Shown here piece by piece: positions 9,641-18,779 of a stretch of 64,000 nucleotides of DNA; position 1 is the stretch's first letter, and each line of letters begins with the position of its first letter. The DNA is taken from the NCBI GenBank assembly GCA_903821635.1, contig CAIJLV010000138.1:29928-93927 (forward strand), in the 5' to 3' direction. This stretch comes from an uncultured Verrucomicrobiota bacterium. Its GTDB lineage: Bacteria > Verrucomicrobiota > Verrucomicrobiia > Limisphaerales > UBA9464. The translations under genes were made by a program, and so were the position numbers. The notes beneath the pieces are model-generated. The model ran no database searches and was not told the origin of the DNA. It saw only the letters and a list, made by a program, of their open reading frames with translations.

Positions 9641-9898
9641 AAGGCCGACGTTAGCGAGAGCTGGTTGCGACGCTCCACCGAAAATGCGCTACGGAAGTGG
9701 GGTTGATTGCTCGGGTTTGATGTCCGGCCGCTGCACGGTTCTCGCGGGTAAATTGGCCGTGGTGCCGGTGGCGTTAGCAGGCTTGAGCGCGTGCTGGTGG
9801 GAATTTGCCGCTTCTCGGGGCTGGGGCTCGGCAAACAGAGGCTCATTTCCGCCAATCGGCGCGTGGTGAACGGGCTCCATGAGCGTAGGTTGAATGTG

Positions 9899-10174
9899 AT
9901 GAAACCACGAACCTCACCTTCCCGTGGTCCCGCCTTGGTGGTGGTGCCCGCGCCAACAGAAACGCCCGTCAATACGTGGATGAAGCCGGAGAATTCGGAG
10001 TCAGCCAAACGGCAATCCGATGAGCGGGCTCACCCGAATGCCCGGGATCCCAGAGGCACCGCCACGCGCGAAGAAATTCGGAAGGAAGTCACGCGCAAGC
10101 AGCCCGCTCGTCAGTCGGAGCGGCCCCGCGAACGGCGCGGTCAGCCTCGCAGTCACAAACCGGGTGCGGAGTGA
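9899..10174 (+). CDS. Possible small basic disordered protein
   Basis: A 91-residue frame from ATG 9899. The sequence is rich in Arg, Pro, Glu, Lys and Ser, with a charged C-terminal half (TREEIRKEVTRKQPAR...). No domain, signal or membrane segment is visible. It has no close neighbour in an operon and could be a chance frame in G+C-rich DNA. The 258 bases between it and ada contain nothing I recognise. Confidence 0.28.
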   Translation: MKPRTSPSRGPALVVVPAPTETPVNTWMKPENSESAKRQSDERAHPNARDPRGTATREEIRKEVTRKQPARQSERPRERRGQPRSHKPGAE

Positions 10175-10301
10175 GCGAGGTATCCGTCTGCCAGGGGCAA
10201 TTCGTGCGGAATTTAGGGCAATTGCGGTGGAGCGGCACCGGGTGTGCACGGGCACGGTCCGCGCCCAAGTCGCCGGTGGGTCCGGCTAACATTCACTTCT
10301 T

Positions 10302-10397
10302 ATGCTCGTTAATCTTCTGATCTTCACTTTCGCCGTCGCCGTGGTCGTGGCTTACGTGGTGGTGGCCATTAAGGTGGTCAACGAATCTGAATCGTAA
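10302..10397 (+). CDS. 31-residue single-pass membrane peptide
   Basis: ATG 10302 to TAA encodes 31 residues with one strongly hydrophobic segment (about residues 2-23, rich in V, A, L and F) followed by a short polar tail KVVNESES. It lies 121 bases before hom in the same direction. Its composition is not what random G+C-rich DNA would give, so a real one-helix peptide is plausible, but I know no family for it. Confidence 0.35.
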   Translation: MLVNLLIFTFAVAVVVAYVVVAIKVVNESES

Positions 10398-10518
10398 GGC
10401 CGCCCGCAACCCCGCAGGGCAGGGGGCTGGCGTTGGACGGTGCCGGGGCGTCGACCGCTCGCCGGTTCAAAAAGGCATTGTTCCGGTTCGTGCCCCTCGC
10501 CAGTCTCTGCGGCTCGTT

Positions 10519-11871
10519 ATGCAGCAGGTGAATCTCGGCCTTGTGGGTGGCGGAACCGTCGGTGGTGGCGTAGTCAATGCGCTTCAGCGGAACGGCGCCC
10601 TTATGGCTTCGCGGCTGGGGGTGGAATTGCGGGTGGTCAAAGTGGCGGTGCGTGACCTCAAAAAAGCGCGACTGGCCACCCTATCGTCGCGCTTGCTTAC
10701 GACCGACTGGCGTCAAGTCGTCAATGATCCCGCAGTCCAAGTGGTGGTGGAGTTGATGGGGGGGACGACGATTGCGAAAGAGGTCGTCTTAGCAGCGTTG
10801 CGGCTGGGCAAGTCGGTGGTCACCGCCAACAAGGCCCTGCTGTCCGCGCATGGCGAAGAGTTGTTCGCCGAAGCGGCGCGGTCCGGCGCCAACCTTTACT
10901 ACGAGGCGTCCGTCGCCGGCGGTATTCCGATCATCAAGGTGTTGCGCGAGTCGCTGGTCGGTAATCGGGTGCTGCATCTGGCCGGCATCGTCAACGGCAC
11001 CTGCAATTACATCCTCACCCGGATGAAGCTCGAAGGCGCAGACTTTGCCGACGTGCTCGCCGAGGCCCAGCGACTGGGTTACGCCGAGGCGGAACCCTCG
11101 CTCGATATTGATGGGCACGACGCCGCGCACAAGGTCGGTATCCTCGCCTCGCTGGCCCATGGTTTTTGGGTGAAACCGGAGCAGATTCACACCGAAGGCA
11201 TCCGGCACCTCAGCAAGCTGGACCTCCAATTCGCGGCCCAACTGGGTTATACGATCAAACTGCTGGGCATCGTGAAAAGTTTACCGGAGCCGCTGCCGGC
11301 TAAGACAAAATCTCCCGTCACGGCGGGGCGGCGCAAATCCGCCCGGGTGCAGGTCTCCGTCTATCCGGCGCTGGTGCCCAACGGACACGTCCTGGCCTCG
11401 GTCAATTACGCGTTCAACGCCATCTCTGTGCGGGGCGACGTGGTGGGCGACACGCTATTTTACGGCCGTGGAGCGGGTTCGGAAGCCACGGCCAGTTCCG
11501 TGTTAAGCGATCTTGCCGATGCGGCTCTCGACTTGAAGCACGGATCAATCCGGCGCGTGCCCGACTTTGTGGCGCATGACGGGCAGGGCCAAGTCTGCCC
11601 CTTGGCCGAAGTCGTTTCGCGGTATTACGTGCGCCTGATGGTGCTCGACCAGCCGGGCGTCTTTGCGCGGATCGCCACCCTGCTGGCGAGGGCGAAGATT
11701 GGAATTTCCTCCATCATCCAGCCCGAGGGCCATGCCGGTGAAACGGTGCCCGTGATCCTGATGATCCACGATGCCCCCAACCTCGCGATGCAGCGCGTGC
11801 TCGCGCAGATTGCGAAGCTCCCGGACGTAAAGTCCAAGCCTGTCATGATTCGCGTGGAAGCTTTCGACTGA
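10519..11871 (+). CDS. hom: Homoserine dehydrogenase
   Basis: A 450-residue enzyme reducing aspartate semialdehyde to homoserine in the threonine/methionine branch. The N-terminal NAD(P)-binding motif [13 protein letters not shown] is at about residues 7-19. The catalytic domain includes [25 protein letters not shown] and the conserved [12 protein letters not shown]-terminal ACT domain (about 370-448, [16 protein letters not shown]...) is typical of the long feedback-regulated form. thrC follows after 7 bases, so the two form a threonine operon. There is no clear Shine-Dalgarno sequence before the ATG. Confidence 0.96.
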   Translation: MQQVNLGLVGGGTVGGGVVNALQRNGALMASRLGVELRVVKVAVRDLKKARLATLSSRLLTTDWRQVVNDPAVQVVVELMGGTTIAKEVVLAALRLGKSVVTANKALLSAHGEELFAEAARSGANLYYEASVAGGIPIIKVLRESLVGNRVLHLAGIVNGTCNYILTRMKLEGADFADVLAEAQRLGYAEAEPSLDIDGHDAAHKVGILASLAHGFWVKPEQIHTEGIRHLSKLDLQFAAQLGYTIKLLGIVKSLPEPLPAKTKSPVTAGRRKSARVQVSVYPALVPNGHVLASVNYAFNAISVRGDVVGDTLFYGRGAGSEATASSVLSDLADAALDLKHGSIRRVPDFVAHDGQGQVCPLAEVVSRYYVRLMVLDQPGVFARIATLLARAKIGISSIIQPEGHAGETVPVILMIHDAPNLAMQRVLAQIAKLPDVKSKPVMIRVEAFD

Positions 11872-11878
11872 TCCCCCC

Positions 11879-12952
11879 ATGAGTGCCCATTTCCAATCCT
11901 GGCCCGGCGTCATTCGCCGTTACGCACAATTCCTTCCCGTCACCGCCGAAACCCCGGTGGTCACGCTGCTGGAGGGTAACACCCCGCTCATTTCAGTGCC
12001 GAACTTCGTGGCGGCGATCGGCGGGAGCTTCGATCTCCGCCTGAAATACGAGGCCATGAACCCGACGTGTTCGTTCAAAGACCGCGGCATGACCATGGCG
12101 ATCACCAAGGCGAAAGAGCGGGGTGCCCAGATCGTCGTGTGCGCCAGCACTGGCAACACCAGCGCCAGCGCGGCGGCCTACGCGGCCCGGGCCGGCTTGA
12201 AGTGTGTGGTGCTGTTGCCGAAGGGTAAGATTGCTCACGGCAAACTGGCTCAAGCCCTCCTCTACGGTGCGACTACGGTGAGTATTGAGGGCAATTTCGA
12301 CGATGCGCTCCGCATCGTCCGAGAACTCGGCGAGACTGGGTTGGTTGAAGTCGTCAATTCCGTGAACCCGGTTCGCATCGAAGGGCAGAAGACCGCTGCA
12401 TTTGAAATTTGCGACGCGTTGGGAGACGCCCCGGACTTTCATTTCCTCCCGGTCGGTAACGCCGGCAACATCACGGCCTACTGGAAGGGATTCAAAGAGT
12501 ATCACGCCGCCGAGCGGTCGGACACGTTGCCCAAGATGATGGGTTGGCAAGCCGCCGGGGCCGCTCCCCTCGTGCTCGGCTATCCGATCGCCCATCCGGA
12601 GACCGTGGCGACGGCTATTCGCATCGGAAATCCCGCCAGTTGGCAGCCCGCCCTTGAGGCAGCCCGCGAGTCGGCCGGAGCCATCCGCAGCGTGACGGAC
12701 GAAGAAATCTTGCACGCCTACAAACTGCTCGCCCGCACGGAAGGCATCATGGTCGAACCAGCCTGTGCCGCGCCGCTTGCCGGGCTGATCAAGTGCGTGC
12801 AGTCCGGGGAAATTCCCGAGGGTTCACTGATCACGGCGACCATGACGGGCCACGGACTCAAAGATCCGGACACCGCCATCAGGGTCGCCGGCTTTGAGCC
12901 CATCGTGACGGCGGCGACGAAGGAGGCGGTGATGTCCGCGGTGGGACTTTGA
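11879..12952 (+). CDS. thrC: Threonine synthase
   Basis: A 357-residue PLP enzyme converting O-phosphohomoserine to threonine. The PLP lysine is Lys67 in [10 protein letters not shown] (usually NPTGSFKDRG). The substrate/PLP motif [19 protein letters not shown] follows, and a glycine-rich phosphate-binding loop ([14 protein letters not shown]) lies near the middle. The length fits the short ThrC class. The gene starts 7 bases after hom, so hom-thrC is an operon. Confidence 0.96.
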   Translation: MSAHFQSWPGVIRRYAQFLPVTAETPVVTLLEGNTPLISVPNFVAAIGGSFDLRLKYEAMNPTCSFKDRGMTMAITKAKERGAQIVVCASTGNTSASAAAYAARAGLKCVVLLPKGKIAHGKLAQALLYGATTVSIEGNFDDALRIVRELGETGLVEVVNSVNPVRIEGQKTAAFEICDALGDAPDFHFLPVGNAGNITAYWKGFKEYHAAERSDTLPKMMGWQAAGAAPLVLGYPIAHPETVATAIRIGNPASWQPALEAARESAGAIRSVTDEEILHAYKLLARTEGIMVEPACAAPLAGLIKCVQSGEIPEGSLITATMTGHGLKDPDTAIRVAGFEPIVTAATKEAVMSAVGL

Positions 12953-12957
12953 CCGGG

Positions 12958-12978
12958 GAGCCCCGGAGGCCGGGGCTC
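12958..12978. terminator. Hairpin shared by convergent thrC and exonuclease genes
   Basis: A perfect 9-bp inverted repeat (GAGCCCCGG, loop AGG, CCGGGGCTC) lies between two convergent genes. Its right end overlaps the stop codon of the minus-strand gene. It is followed by AAAATTT. It is probably a bidirectional transcription stop, though there is no long T-run. Confidence 0.5.
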
Positions 12979-13516
12979 AAAATTTCCAGTCCACACCCAC
13001 GCTGAGCACGGCGCCGAAGCGGTTTTTGTAGAACAATTGCCGCTGCTGCACGCCGAACTCGTGGACGAGTTTGGTCAACTTTACGTCGAAACAGCAGTAT
13101 TCGGCGATCTCCAGCATCTTGCCTTGGCGGAACCATTCCAGCGCTTGGAGTCCATCGCCGGTTTTGCTCAATCCGAAGGTCGCTTCGGCAATGGCGTCCA
13201 GACCGAGCCGATGCCCCAGCTTGTCCTTGAGGTCGATCAGCATGTCCAGCGACGGCAGTTGGGTGAGATCCATGACGGTGTAACCGTGCAGCACTTCGAA
13301 GTCGAACCGCACATGGTTGAAGCCGACCACGAGGTCCGCACGTTGGAGTTCCCGCAGCAGGTCATTGACCTCGGGTTCGCCGTAAATCCGGTAGCCGCTC
13401 CGGGCCGTCGAATACGTCACCCCCAGGCTCATTTTCATGTCACGAATTTTGCTCCAGCCACCGACTTCCTCGGCGGATTTCTGCGTCTCCAAATCGAAGT
13501 AAACGATGTTCCTCAC
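12977..13516 (-). CDS. RNase H-fold / DEDD 3'-5' exonuclease-like protein
   Basis: A 179-residue protein matching the ribonuclease H-like family related to YprB and DnaQ-type exonucleases. Visible motifs are Exo I as YFDLET (about residues 6-11), Exo II as VVGFNHVRFDFEVL (about 64-77), and Exo III with a C-terminal YCCFDVKLT. The acidic residues expected to bind two metal ions are present, so it is probably an active nuclease. It is the last gene of a minus-strand run with two PH-domain proteins (48-base gap); no functional link is known. Confidence 0.8.
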   Translation of the reverse strand: MRNIVYFDLETQKSAEEVGGWSKIRDMKMSLGVTYSTARSGYRIYGEPEVNDLLRELQRADLVVGFNHVRFDFEVLHGYTVMDLTQLPSLDMLIDLKDKLGHRLGLDAIAEATFGLSKTGDGLQALEWFRQGKMLEIAEYCCFDVKLTKLVHEFGVQQRQLFYKNRFGAVLSVGVDWKF

Positions 13517-13564
13517 GCGGCGCCCCGAGTGTGCGAAGAAGCTGGCGCCACAACAAGCCTCGGG

Positions 13565-14527
13565 TCAGGGGCCGGGGTTTTCTCCGCCGGGCGACCGGCT
13601 TGATTCCAAAGCGATTCGCAAGGCCCGGGCCGCCGCCAAAGCCTCCCGGGCGGCCGCGACCGTGGCTGGAGTCGGGGGGGCTGAAAAGTTGAGACCCGGG
13701 GCCGAAAGCTCCTCGGGATCGCCGAGCCCGGTGGCGCGGTATTGCCGGAGGCGTTCGAGGATCAGATCCCGAATTTCTGACGCGTTGCCGACGCCGTGAA
13801 AGCAACCGACGTGGAGTGAATGGCTAGCTCGGGGATGGCCCGGTTGACCGCCCCCGCCGCCGGCCGATTCGACCCGAAGGTCGGCCAGCCCGAGCCACCG
13901 TTGGATGGGGCCTTGGGTGACGGTGACCTGTTGCAGATTGGCGAAGCTCATCGTCATTTCCCCCACACTCCAAACCCCGGACCGGATACGCAGGCTGCGA
14001 TCGGTGACCATATACCAGCGTTGTTCGTAATCGAGTCGTAGCACCGTGTAACTGACGAACGCCTGCCCGAGGAAAAAGCCGAACCCCACGAACTCAAGGG
14101 CCAGTAGAACGGGCACCGCCCAAGGCGGAAGTTCACTGATCACGCGCGCAGCCTCGACGGAGAACTCATTCCTCGTGCGTGCTTGCCGCTTCTGGGAGCG
14201 CCGTTCGGCAGGGGGGCTGGAGGTGCCTTCGGAGGGTGCCGAAACGCTGCTGCCAGCGTTTGTGCTGGCCCCCAGCACGGGTGCCGACGCGGCGGCCGTG
14301 GAGCGCTCGCTCTGCCATTTTACCCGGCCTAGGTTGAGCACGCTCAGCCAGAAAATGACGCCCGCCAAAGCAAGCACTTGGCTGCCGGTCCAAACTGCCA
14401 GTCGCAACCGAAGGTAATTGGGCGCAGCGCGAAAAATCTGCACCGATTCAGGCTGGCCGGCGGGTGGTTGCGGCTCGGGTGGCACCTTCAGCAGTGCGAG
14501 GACGAGCTGTCGGCTTTTCTTAAGCAT
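13565..14527 (-). CDS. Membrane protein with bacterial PH domain (YdbS-like, large)
   Basis: From ATG 14527 the product has about 320 residues. Two hydrophobic segments (about residues 40-65, and a second near 140-175 in VPVLLALEFVGFGFFLGQAFV) are separated by a charged Ser/Ala-rich loop. A bacterial PH (DUF304) module follows: WYMVTDRSLRIRSGVWSVGEMTMSFANLQQVTVTQGPIQRWLGLADLRVESAGGGG. The C-terminal tail is Ala/Arg-rich. The start overlaps the stop of the upstream PH gene (ATGCTTAA), so the two are coupled. Function is unknown; YdbS/YdbT pairs in Bacillus are membrane proteins of unclear role. An alternative start is ATG 14536. Confidence 0.8.
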   Translation of the reverse strand: MLKKSRQLVLALLKVPPEPQPPAGQPESVQIFRAAPNYLRLRLAVWTGSQVLALAGVIFWLSVLNLGRVKWQSERSTAAASAPVLGASTNAGSSVSAPSEGTSSPPAERRSQKRQARTRNEFSVEAARVISELPPWAVPVLLALEFVGFGFFLGQAFVSYTVLRLDYEQRWYMVTDRSLRIRSGVWSVGEMTMSFANLQQVTVTQGPIQRWLGLADLRVESAGGGGGQPGHPRASHSLHVGCFHGVGNASEIRDLILERLRQYRATGLGDPEELSAPGLNFSAPPTPATVAAAREALAAARALRIALESSRSPGGENPGP

Positions 14528-15107
14528 GCGGTTCATCCGGAGAAGCAGTTGGACGGTCGCCCCAAGCGGCCCGCACGGCGCGCAGTTCGACGGCGAGCTC
14601 ACGCAGAGCGACGGCCAGTTCATCGGTGACCTCGGCTGGCGGAACTGGGGGTGGGCTGGTGGCGGTGGAAACCGGGTTGATGCCGCGCATTTTGGAGTAA
14701 AGGAAGTCGCGGACGGATTCGAACTCCTTGATCCCTTCGAGGGTCATTTCCGCGGCCGCGTTGCCGCTGGCGGTCTGGATCATGATGCGGGCGAGGCCAA
14801 GCCAGCGTTCCACCACATTGGACTGGAGGTGGATGTCTTGGATGCGGGCGTAGTTGAGCACGATCTGGCGGCGCCAGAGCACGCCCCAGCTCATGGAGAC
14901 CCCTTCTTCGGTGAAGCGGTAACGCAGCGTGCGATAACGGAAGTAAAAGTAAGGCAGCAGCACGGGGGCCGCCGGAAGGAGGACGAGCCCGTTGAGCAGG
15001 TAATACGTCCATAGGCTCCGGTGGGGACGTTCGAGTTGCTGGATCGCGGCCTCGTCGCAGTGGGGCTTCACGGAGGCAAGCTGGCTCCGGTCGCCGTCCA
15101 AAGGCAA
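14520..15107 (-). CDS. Membrane protein with bacterial PH domain (small)
   Basis: A 195-residue protein. A hydrophobic hairpin at about residues 33-55 (YYLLNGLVLLPAAPVLLPYF) is followed by a DUF304/bPH2 module: RYRFTEEGVSMSWGVLWRRQIVLNYARIQDIHLQSNVVERWLGLARIMIQTASG. It shares the 'RIQD...ERWLGLA' pattern with its downstream neighbour, so they are a coupled pair of paralogues. The C-terminal tail is helical and charged. It probably sits in the cytoplasmic membrane. The next gene upstream (MBOAT) is divergent. Confidence 0.85.
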   Translation of the reverse strand: MPLDGDRSQLASVKPHCDEAAIQQLERPHRSLWTYYLLNGLVLLPAAPVLLPYFYFRYRTLRYRFTEEGVSMSWGVLWRRQIVLNYARIQDIHLQSNVVERWLGLARIMIQTASGNAAAEMTLEGIKEFESVRDFLYSKMRGINPVSTATSPPPVPPAEVTDELAVALRELAVELRAVRAAWGDRPTASPDEPHA

Positions 15108-15188
15108 GTGGCTGGCTGGTTTGCAAATTCTTCAACTTGCGCCTCAACCCTACCTCCCCGTATCAAAATCGCCCCGGGAACAGGTGCG

Positions 15189-16367
15189 ATGATCTTTAAT
15201 ACGTTTTCCTACTTTCTGCTGTTCCTGTTGCCGGCGGCAGTCCTGTTCCGCTGCGTCTCCCCGAACTGGCGAGCGCCGCTGCTGGGGCTTTCCGGCGCGG
15301 CTTTCTATATTTTCTTTTCGCTCACCGCCGTCGGCGGCGTGGCCGGAGCTTGCTGCTTGGCCGTGTTTCTCTGGGAAGCGCTTTTCAGCCGGCTTTACCG
15401 CCGCGGTTCGGTGTGGTGCGTGGTGGGCATCGTCCAAGCCTTGGTCGTCTTGTTGATCTTCAAATACTGGAATTTCCTCGTCCGGGTGATCCCTGGTCTG
15501 CCGGAAAACTGGCACTGGAGTGGGGCGTTTCTGCCGCTCGGAATCTCATTTTTTACCTTCGAATTCATCCATTTTGCGCGCGATCGCCGGCTCGGGAAAG
15601 CAGAGGCGGGGGGCTTCTGGGAATACTTCGCGTTCATCCTGTTCTTTCCCACCATGGTGGCTGGCCCCATCAAGCGGTATCAGGACTTCTTGCCAGCGCT
15701 GCGAAATCCCTCCCCAGACTGGGCCCGGGATTGGGAACGGGGGCTGACGCGGATTCTGGCCGGTTTGGTGAAGAAGTTTGCCATCGCCGACGTGCTGACG
15801 GCCTTCACTGGGCATCTAAACGGGGCTGACATCATGCAGGCGGAACGCTGGGTGTTGCCGTTGTGGATCTTGGCTTATGGCTTCCAGATTTACGCCGATT
15901 TTTCGGCCTACTCCGACCTTGCCATTGGATCGGCGAGATTGTTTGGGCTGCCCGTAAAGGAGAATTTCGATTGGCCCATTCTGCAAACCAACATCGCTGA
16001 GTTCTGGAGCCATTGGCACATGTCATTGACCCGTTGGCTAACGGACTACGTGTTCATTCCACTGGGCGGATCGCGGGTGCCGCTGCCGCGGGTCTACCTG
16101 AATGTCGTCGCCACCCTGCTCATCAGCGGCTTGTGGCACGGGGCGGGGCTGAACTTTGTCGTGTGGGGTTTGTGGCATGGTGTGGCCCTCGCAATCCATC
16201 GGTGGTGGTCCCACCGAGGCCCCAAGTCAGAGGCGCCCCCGGGAAAGCTCCGGCTGATCGGGGCGTGGACGCTGACCTTTCTTTGCGTCAACTTAGGCTG
16301 GGTCTGGTTTGCCATGGATATTTCCACCGCCATGCTGTTCTTACGGCGACTTTTTTGGGGCGCATGA
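15189..16367 (+). CDS. MBOAT-family O-acyltransferase (AlgI-like)
   Basis: A 392-residue polytopic membrane protein from ATG 15189. It has about ten hydrophobic segments and the MBOAT hallmark region EFWSHWHMSLTRWLTDYVFIPLGG, then LLISGLWHGAGLNFVVWGLWHG with the catalytic histidine at about residue 317. AlgI-type MBOATs carry acetyl groups across the membrane to exported polysaccharides. The stop overlaps the next ATG (ATGA), and an SGNH protein follows two genes on, as in AlgI/AlgJ or PatA/PatB systems. An upstream in-frame extension is not supported because it lacks membrane character. Confidence 0.93.
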   Translation: MIFNTFSYFLLFLLPAAVLFRCVSPNWRAPLLGLSGAAFYIFFSLTAVGGVAGACCLAVFLWEALFSRLYRRGSVWCVVGIVQALVVLLIFKYWNFLVRVIPGLPENWHWSGAFLPLGISFFTFEFIHFARDRRLGKAEAGGFWEYFAFILFFPTMVAGPIKRYQDFLPALRNPSPDWARDWERGLTRILAGLVKKFAIADVLTAFTGHLNGADIMQAERWVLPLWILAYGFQIYADFSAYSDLAIGSARLFGLPVKENFDWPILQTNIAEFWSHWHMSLTRWLTDYVFIPLGGSRVPLPRVYLNVVATLLISGLWHGAGLNFVVWGLWHGVALAIHRWWSHRGPKSEAPPGKLRLIGAWTLTFLCVNLGWVWFAMDISTAMLFLRRLFWGA

Positions 16368-16549
16368 GGCACTGGTTCCAACAATTCAAGTGGTGGGTCG
16401 AGTTTCTGGCAGGCGAAACCGATGAGCCCCCAACCGGCTTGCCTCAGCGTGGCCGCTGGGCTCTGAGGGCGCTTTGGTGGGCGCTGCTAGCGGTCGTTGT
16501 CGCGGTCTTTTGCGGCCAGTCGTCGAAGTTCATCTACATCGATTTTTGA
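16364..16549 (+). CDS. 61-residue one-helix membrane protein between MBOAT and SGNH genes
   Basis: ATG 16364 overlaps the MBOAT stop codon by four bases. The product has an amphipathic aromatic N-terminus (MRHWFQQFKWWVEF), a short polar loop, and one transmembrane segment at about residues 35-50 (ALRALWWALLAVVVAVFCG). It ends in SSKFIYIDF. The next gene starts 3 bases after its stop. Tight packing implies it belongs to the acyl-transfer machinery, perhaps an adaptor or anchor. I know no named family. Confidence 0.75.
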   Translation: MRHWFQQFKWWVEFLAGETDEPPTGLPQRGRWALRALWWALLAVVVAVFCGQSSKFIYIDF

Positions 16550-16552
16550 CCC

Positions 16553-17524
16553 GTGACCACCCGGCGACAGTTTCTTACATCCGTGGCCCTCGCCGCCGGG
16601 CTTTTGCTCGCGGCCAATGTCGGGATTCGCTGGATGGCCCGAAATTCCAACCCGCGGCAACTGCTGCGGCAGATTTCGCAGGGGACTTCGAATCAGGTTT
16701 TTGCCGTGGGAAATTCCGTGATGGCGGCGGGTTTTGACGCGGCGGCCTTCACTGCCAAGGCAGCGGCTGCCGGCGAGCCGTTGACGGCCTTCAATGCGGG
16801 GCTGGGCGCGACCGGACCGATCCAGCACCTGCTGATTACCCGAGCCATCCTCCGCGCTCACCCGGAGGCCCAAAGCATTGTCTATGGCTTCTTTGACTTC
16901 ATGCTCACTCAGCCGGTTCAGGAAGATTGGCGACTCCTGTTCGGCAATAACGCGATGGTCTTCTACACCGAGCCCGCCATCGCGGCCCGCCATGAAACTT
17001 CGAGTGCGTTCGGCCGGTGGGCGTTTCAAGTAGTCGGTGGGATTCCCATGTTTGCCGAGCGCGGCGCGATCTGGGCGCGGGTCGAACAATTGCGGCGCGA
17101 TTTGGGCCAACTGGGCCTGCCGCCCGCGGCGGTGAATCGTTTTGGTCGGGTGGAAGATTTTTCCCCGGTTGAAAATACCACCGAAGGCTCAAGGCGGGTG
17201 CGCACGGTTGAGAATGTCGCGAGCGACGTCCCGCTCGCTTCACCGGTGGTTGAGCTGCTGGGACAAGCCCGCGAACGAAACGTTAAAGTTTGGGTCGTTT
17301 CGGTCCCGATGCCAGCGGCGCATCGTAAGCACTACGCTTCGCCGGAATGGCAGGCCTATTTTACCCTGCTGCGCGGAAAATTGGCCGCCCACGGGGCCGA
17401 GCTGATTGATGCCAGCGATTGGGTGGCTGACGATGCCTTGTTCATGGACGCGCTCCATTTGGGGCCGGAGGGAGCAATTCGATTCAGCCTCCGACTTGCC
17501 GAAACAATCGGCGCCCACCGATGA
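16553..17524 (+). CDS. SGNH-hydrolase-like O-acetyltransferase partner (AlgJ/AlgX-type role)
   Basis: A 323-residue exported protein from GTG 16553. The N-terminus TTRRQFLTSVALAAGLLLAANVG is a signal anchor or a Tat-like signal. A candidate SGNH triad is visible: Ser55 in VFAVGNSVMAAG (block I), and Asp299 and His302 in DALHLGPEGA near the C-terminus. In MBOAT systems a periplasmic SGNH protein finishes the transfer of acetyl to the polysaccharide, and the gene position here fits that role. The central region is divergent, so the exact subfamily is uncertain. Confidence 0.8.
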   Translation: MTTRRQFLTSVALAAGLLLAANVGIRWMARNSNPRQLLRQISQGTSNQVFAVGNSVMAAGFDAAAFTAKAAAAGEPLTAFNAGLGATGPIQHLLITRAILRAHPEAQSIVYGFFDFMLTQPVQEDWRLLFGNNAMVFYTEPAIAARHETSSAFGRWAFQVVGGIPMFAERGAIWARVEQLRRDLGQLGLPPAAVNRFGRVEDFSPVENTTEGSRRVRTVENVASDVPLASPVVELLGQARERNVKVWVVSVPMPAAHRKHYASPEWQAYFTLLRGKLAAHGAELIDASDWVADDALFMDALHLGPEGAIRFSLRLAETIGAHR

Positions 17525-17577
17525 TCCCGCCGGCGCGCCCACTTTTTTAGCAACCGCACTCAGGCTCAACTTATCGC

Positions 17578-18435
17578 ATGAATCCCTACGCAACGCTCGT
17601 TTCCGAATACGCCCGGTTCTTCCGCGAAGGCAAAGATTATCCACTGGGCGGGTTTGCCCCGGCTCCCAATCCTCCGCTGCCCGTGGGCGCGCCCAACGCG
17701 CTCATCTTTTCGCCGCATCCCGACGACGAATGCATCATCGGGGCGTTACCGTTGCGGCTCCGGCGGGAAGCCGGGTGGAACGTCATCAATGTTGCGGTCA
17801 CTCAGGGTAGCGCCAAGGCCCGGCAGGCCGAGCGCTTGGCTGAATTGACCGAAGCGTGCAGGTATATTGGTTTTGGTTTGCTTCAGACCGCGCCCGCCGG
17901 CTTGGAAAAGGTGACGCCTAAGTGTCGGGCGGAAGAGCCGGTTGTGTGGTGCCGCATGGTGCAAGTGATTGCTGATATTTTGGCAGCCGAGCAGCCCCGG
18001 GCGATTTTCTTCCCGCATGAAGTGGACTGGAATGGCACCCACATCGGCGTGCATTTCCTCGTGCTGGATGCCTTGGCGTCGCTCGGTTCCCAGCTGACGA
18101 CTTATCTGGTGGAGACGGAGTATTGGGGCCAGATGCCGCGGCCCAATCTCATGGTGGAAGTCGGCGAGCAGGACTTGATTGATCAAGTGACCGGCACCTC
18201 GTTCCACGTCGGTGAGGTGCGGCGCAATCCCTTCCACCTGCTTTTACCCGCTTGGATGCAGGATAACGTTCGCCGGGGCGGGGAACTGGTGGGGGGCCAA
18301 GGGGGAGCAGCCCCTAATTTCGGGTTCGCGACCCTTTACCGCCTCCAAGTGTGGCGCGACGGGCGGGTGCAGGAAGTTCAAGCGGGCGGGCGAAATCTGG
18401 GCGTGGCCGAAAATCCGGCAGGTCTGTTTGCGTAG
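17578..18435 (+). CDS. PIG-L family deacetylase
   Basis: A 285-residue protein of the LmbE/PIG-L family. The zinc-binding motif is FSPHPDDE at residues 45-51 (His47, Asp50), with a second ligand in FPHEVDWNGTHIGVHFLV (H-x3-H). These enzymes remove N-acetyl groups from GlcNAc-containing substrates. It lies 53 bases after the SGNH gene on the same strand and may be co-transcribed with the acylation cassette, which would combine O-acylation with N-deacetylation. The substrate is not evident. Confidence 0.92.
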   Translation: MNPYATLVSEYARFFREGKDYPLGGFAPAPNPPLPVGAPNALIFSPHPDDECIIGALPLRLRREAGWNVINVAVTQGSAKARQAERLAELTEACRYIGFGLLQTAPAGLEKVTPKCRAEEPVVWCRMVQVIADILAAEQPRAIFFPHEVDWNGTHIGVHFLVLDALASLGSQLTTYLVETEYWGQMPRPNLMVEVGEQDLIDQVTGTSFHVGEVRRNPFHLLLPAWMQDNVRRGGELVGGQGGAAPNFGFATLYRLQVWRDGRVQEVQAGGRNLGVAENPAGLFA

Positions 18436-18732
18436 GCAAATTGCCGCCTCTAGTTCGGGATTCGGGGTGTGGCAGTCGATGTTTTTGGGGAGACTCCCAC
18501 GTGGGGTCTGAAGGCTACCGGTTGGCCTCTTCGGAGGCTCCCGGACGATCAGTTCACTGCACTGAGCCGCACCGCGTTTTGAACCCCGGGGAAATCTGGG
18601 CGTGACGGTCTGAGCGCCCAAGCTTCTTCCCGAGATGACGGGCGGCCCAATTGGGTTTAGGGCGGGCGATTTTGCCACTAAAAAGGAGGCAACCCAGAGC
18701 TACTACCCGGGCCACTTGAGTCAATCATCCAA
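18436..18732. other. Intergenic stretch, nothing recognised
   Basis: About 300 bases between the deacetylase gene and the terminator of the convergent pseudopilin gene. It has short local palindromes, but I see no gene. Confidence 0.5.
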
Positions 18733-18762
18733 CAAAAAAGGGCACCCCTGCGGGTGCCCTTG
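18733..18762 (-). terminator. Rho-independent terminator of the pseudopilin gene
   Basis: On the minus strand the stem GGGCACCCGCAGGGGTGCCC is followed directly by six T residues. It lies 18 bases past the stop of the pseudopilin gene. This is a textbook intrinsic terminator. Confidence 0.88.
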
Positions 18763-18779
18763 GTAAGCAGTCGAAGCGA

